Shown here one piece after another: positions 5,324 to 5,404 of a DNA stretch of 5,404 bases. Position 1 is the stretch's first letter, and each line of letters opens with the position of its first letter. A program made the translations under genes and the position numbers. The notes under the pieces were generated by a model. It saw only the letters and a program-made list of their open reading frames with translations. It searched no databases and was not told the origin of the DNA. Source of the DNA: an uncultured Carnobacteriaceae bacterium (GTDB taxonomy: Bacteria; Bacillota; Bacilli; Lactobacillales; Aerococcaceae); assembly GCA_938039195.1 (NCBI GenBank), contig CALHVK010000023.1, forward strand, positions 1 to 5,404, in the 5' to 3' direction.

Positions 5324-5350
5324 ATAAAAAAAGCCTATCTACGTAGACTT
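5324..5350 (-). terminator. Intrinsic terminator of the tRNA-Glu transcript
   Basis: On the minus strand AAGTCTA (5350-5344) pairs with TAGGCTT (5337-5331), including one T/G wobble, around a six-base loop. A T-run follows (complement of AAAAA ending at 5330). The same pair becomes an A/C mismatch when read on the plus strand, which points to minus-strand use. It starts five bases after the tRNA 3' end. Confidence 0.75.
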
Positions 5351-5355
5351 CAGTA

Positions 5356-5404
5356 TGACCCGTACGGGACTCGAACCCGTGTTACCGCCGTGAAAGGGCG
5401 GTGT
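5356..5404 (-). tRNA. tRNA-Glu (UUC), partial, 3' two-thirds; continues beyond the right edge
   Basis: The reverse complement shows an anticodon arm CCGCC-CTTTCAC-GGCGG with anticodon TTC. A short variable loop TAAC follows, then the T arm ACGGG-TTCGAGT-CCCGT, the 3' acceptor strand ACGGGTC and discriminator A at 5356. Anticodon and arm sequence are those of bacterial glutamate tRNA. CCA is not encoded (CTG-like sequence follows). The D arm and 5' acceptor strand lie outside the window. It is convergent with ssrA, and other tRNA or rRNA genes may lie upstream of it, out of view. Confidence 0.93.

Noticed and set aside
5338..5347. Palindrome TCTACGTAGA as an operator or att site
   Set aside because: It falls in the loop and inner stem of the tRNA-Glu terminator. 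A related TCTACGTA also occurs in ssrA at 4943-4950, but eight bases is too short to claim an attachment-site duplication.

Overview
The window reads as ordinary chromosomal DNA of a low-GC Gram-positive bacterium, most likely a member of the Lactobacillales. The support is AT-rich sequence, strong AGGAGG-type ribosome binding sites, short U-tailed intrinsic terminators after most genes, a one-piece tmRNA, and tRNA and tmRNA genes without an encoded CCA. I cannot name a genus. The tmRNA tag sequence would be a good handle for doing so.

Left part (1-1497, minus strand): a gene for an eight-helix AI-2E/PerM-family membrane protein is followed by the first third of a type 4 prepilin peptidase (ComC/PilD family). 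The peptidase frame stops after 78 codons. The sequence at its break looks like the tip of an IS3-family insertion sequence extending off the left edge, so this competence/pilus gene is probably inactivated. A terminator between the two genes includes the peptidase ribosome binding site in its stem.

Middle (1498-4814, plus strand): a divergent intergenic region of about 120 bases separates the membrane protein from a 341-residue seven-bladed-propeller lactonase. After it come undecaprenyl-diphosphatase (uppP/bacA, cell-wall lipid carrier recycling and bacitracin tolerance), a fluoride channel (crcB/fluC) and a histidine (phosphoglycerate mutase-like) phosphatase. Clear terminators follow the lactonase and uppP. 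None is visible between crcB and the phosphatase, so those two may be partly co-transcribed. These are neighbouring housekeeping genes and do not form an obvious pathway.

Right part (4815-5404): the tmRNA gene ssrA (plus strand) has its own promoter and lies convergent with the 3' part of a tRNA-Glu(UUC) gene (minus strand) that runs off the right edge. Two terminators sit between them. The tmRNA encodes the tag DKQQTNTLAFAA, which differs from the usual ...ALAA-type ending of related bacteria.

I found no undescribed multi-gene system. The points most worth a second look are the IS-like disruption of the prepilin peptidase, the terminator that occludes its ribosome binding site, the unusual tmRNA tag, and the overlap of a terminator with the likely ssrA transcription start. 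No stretch longer than 300 bases is without a gene.
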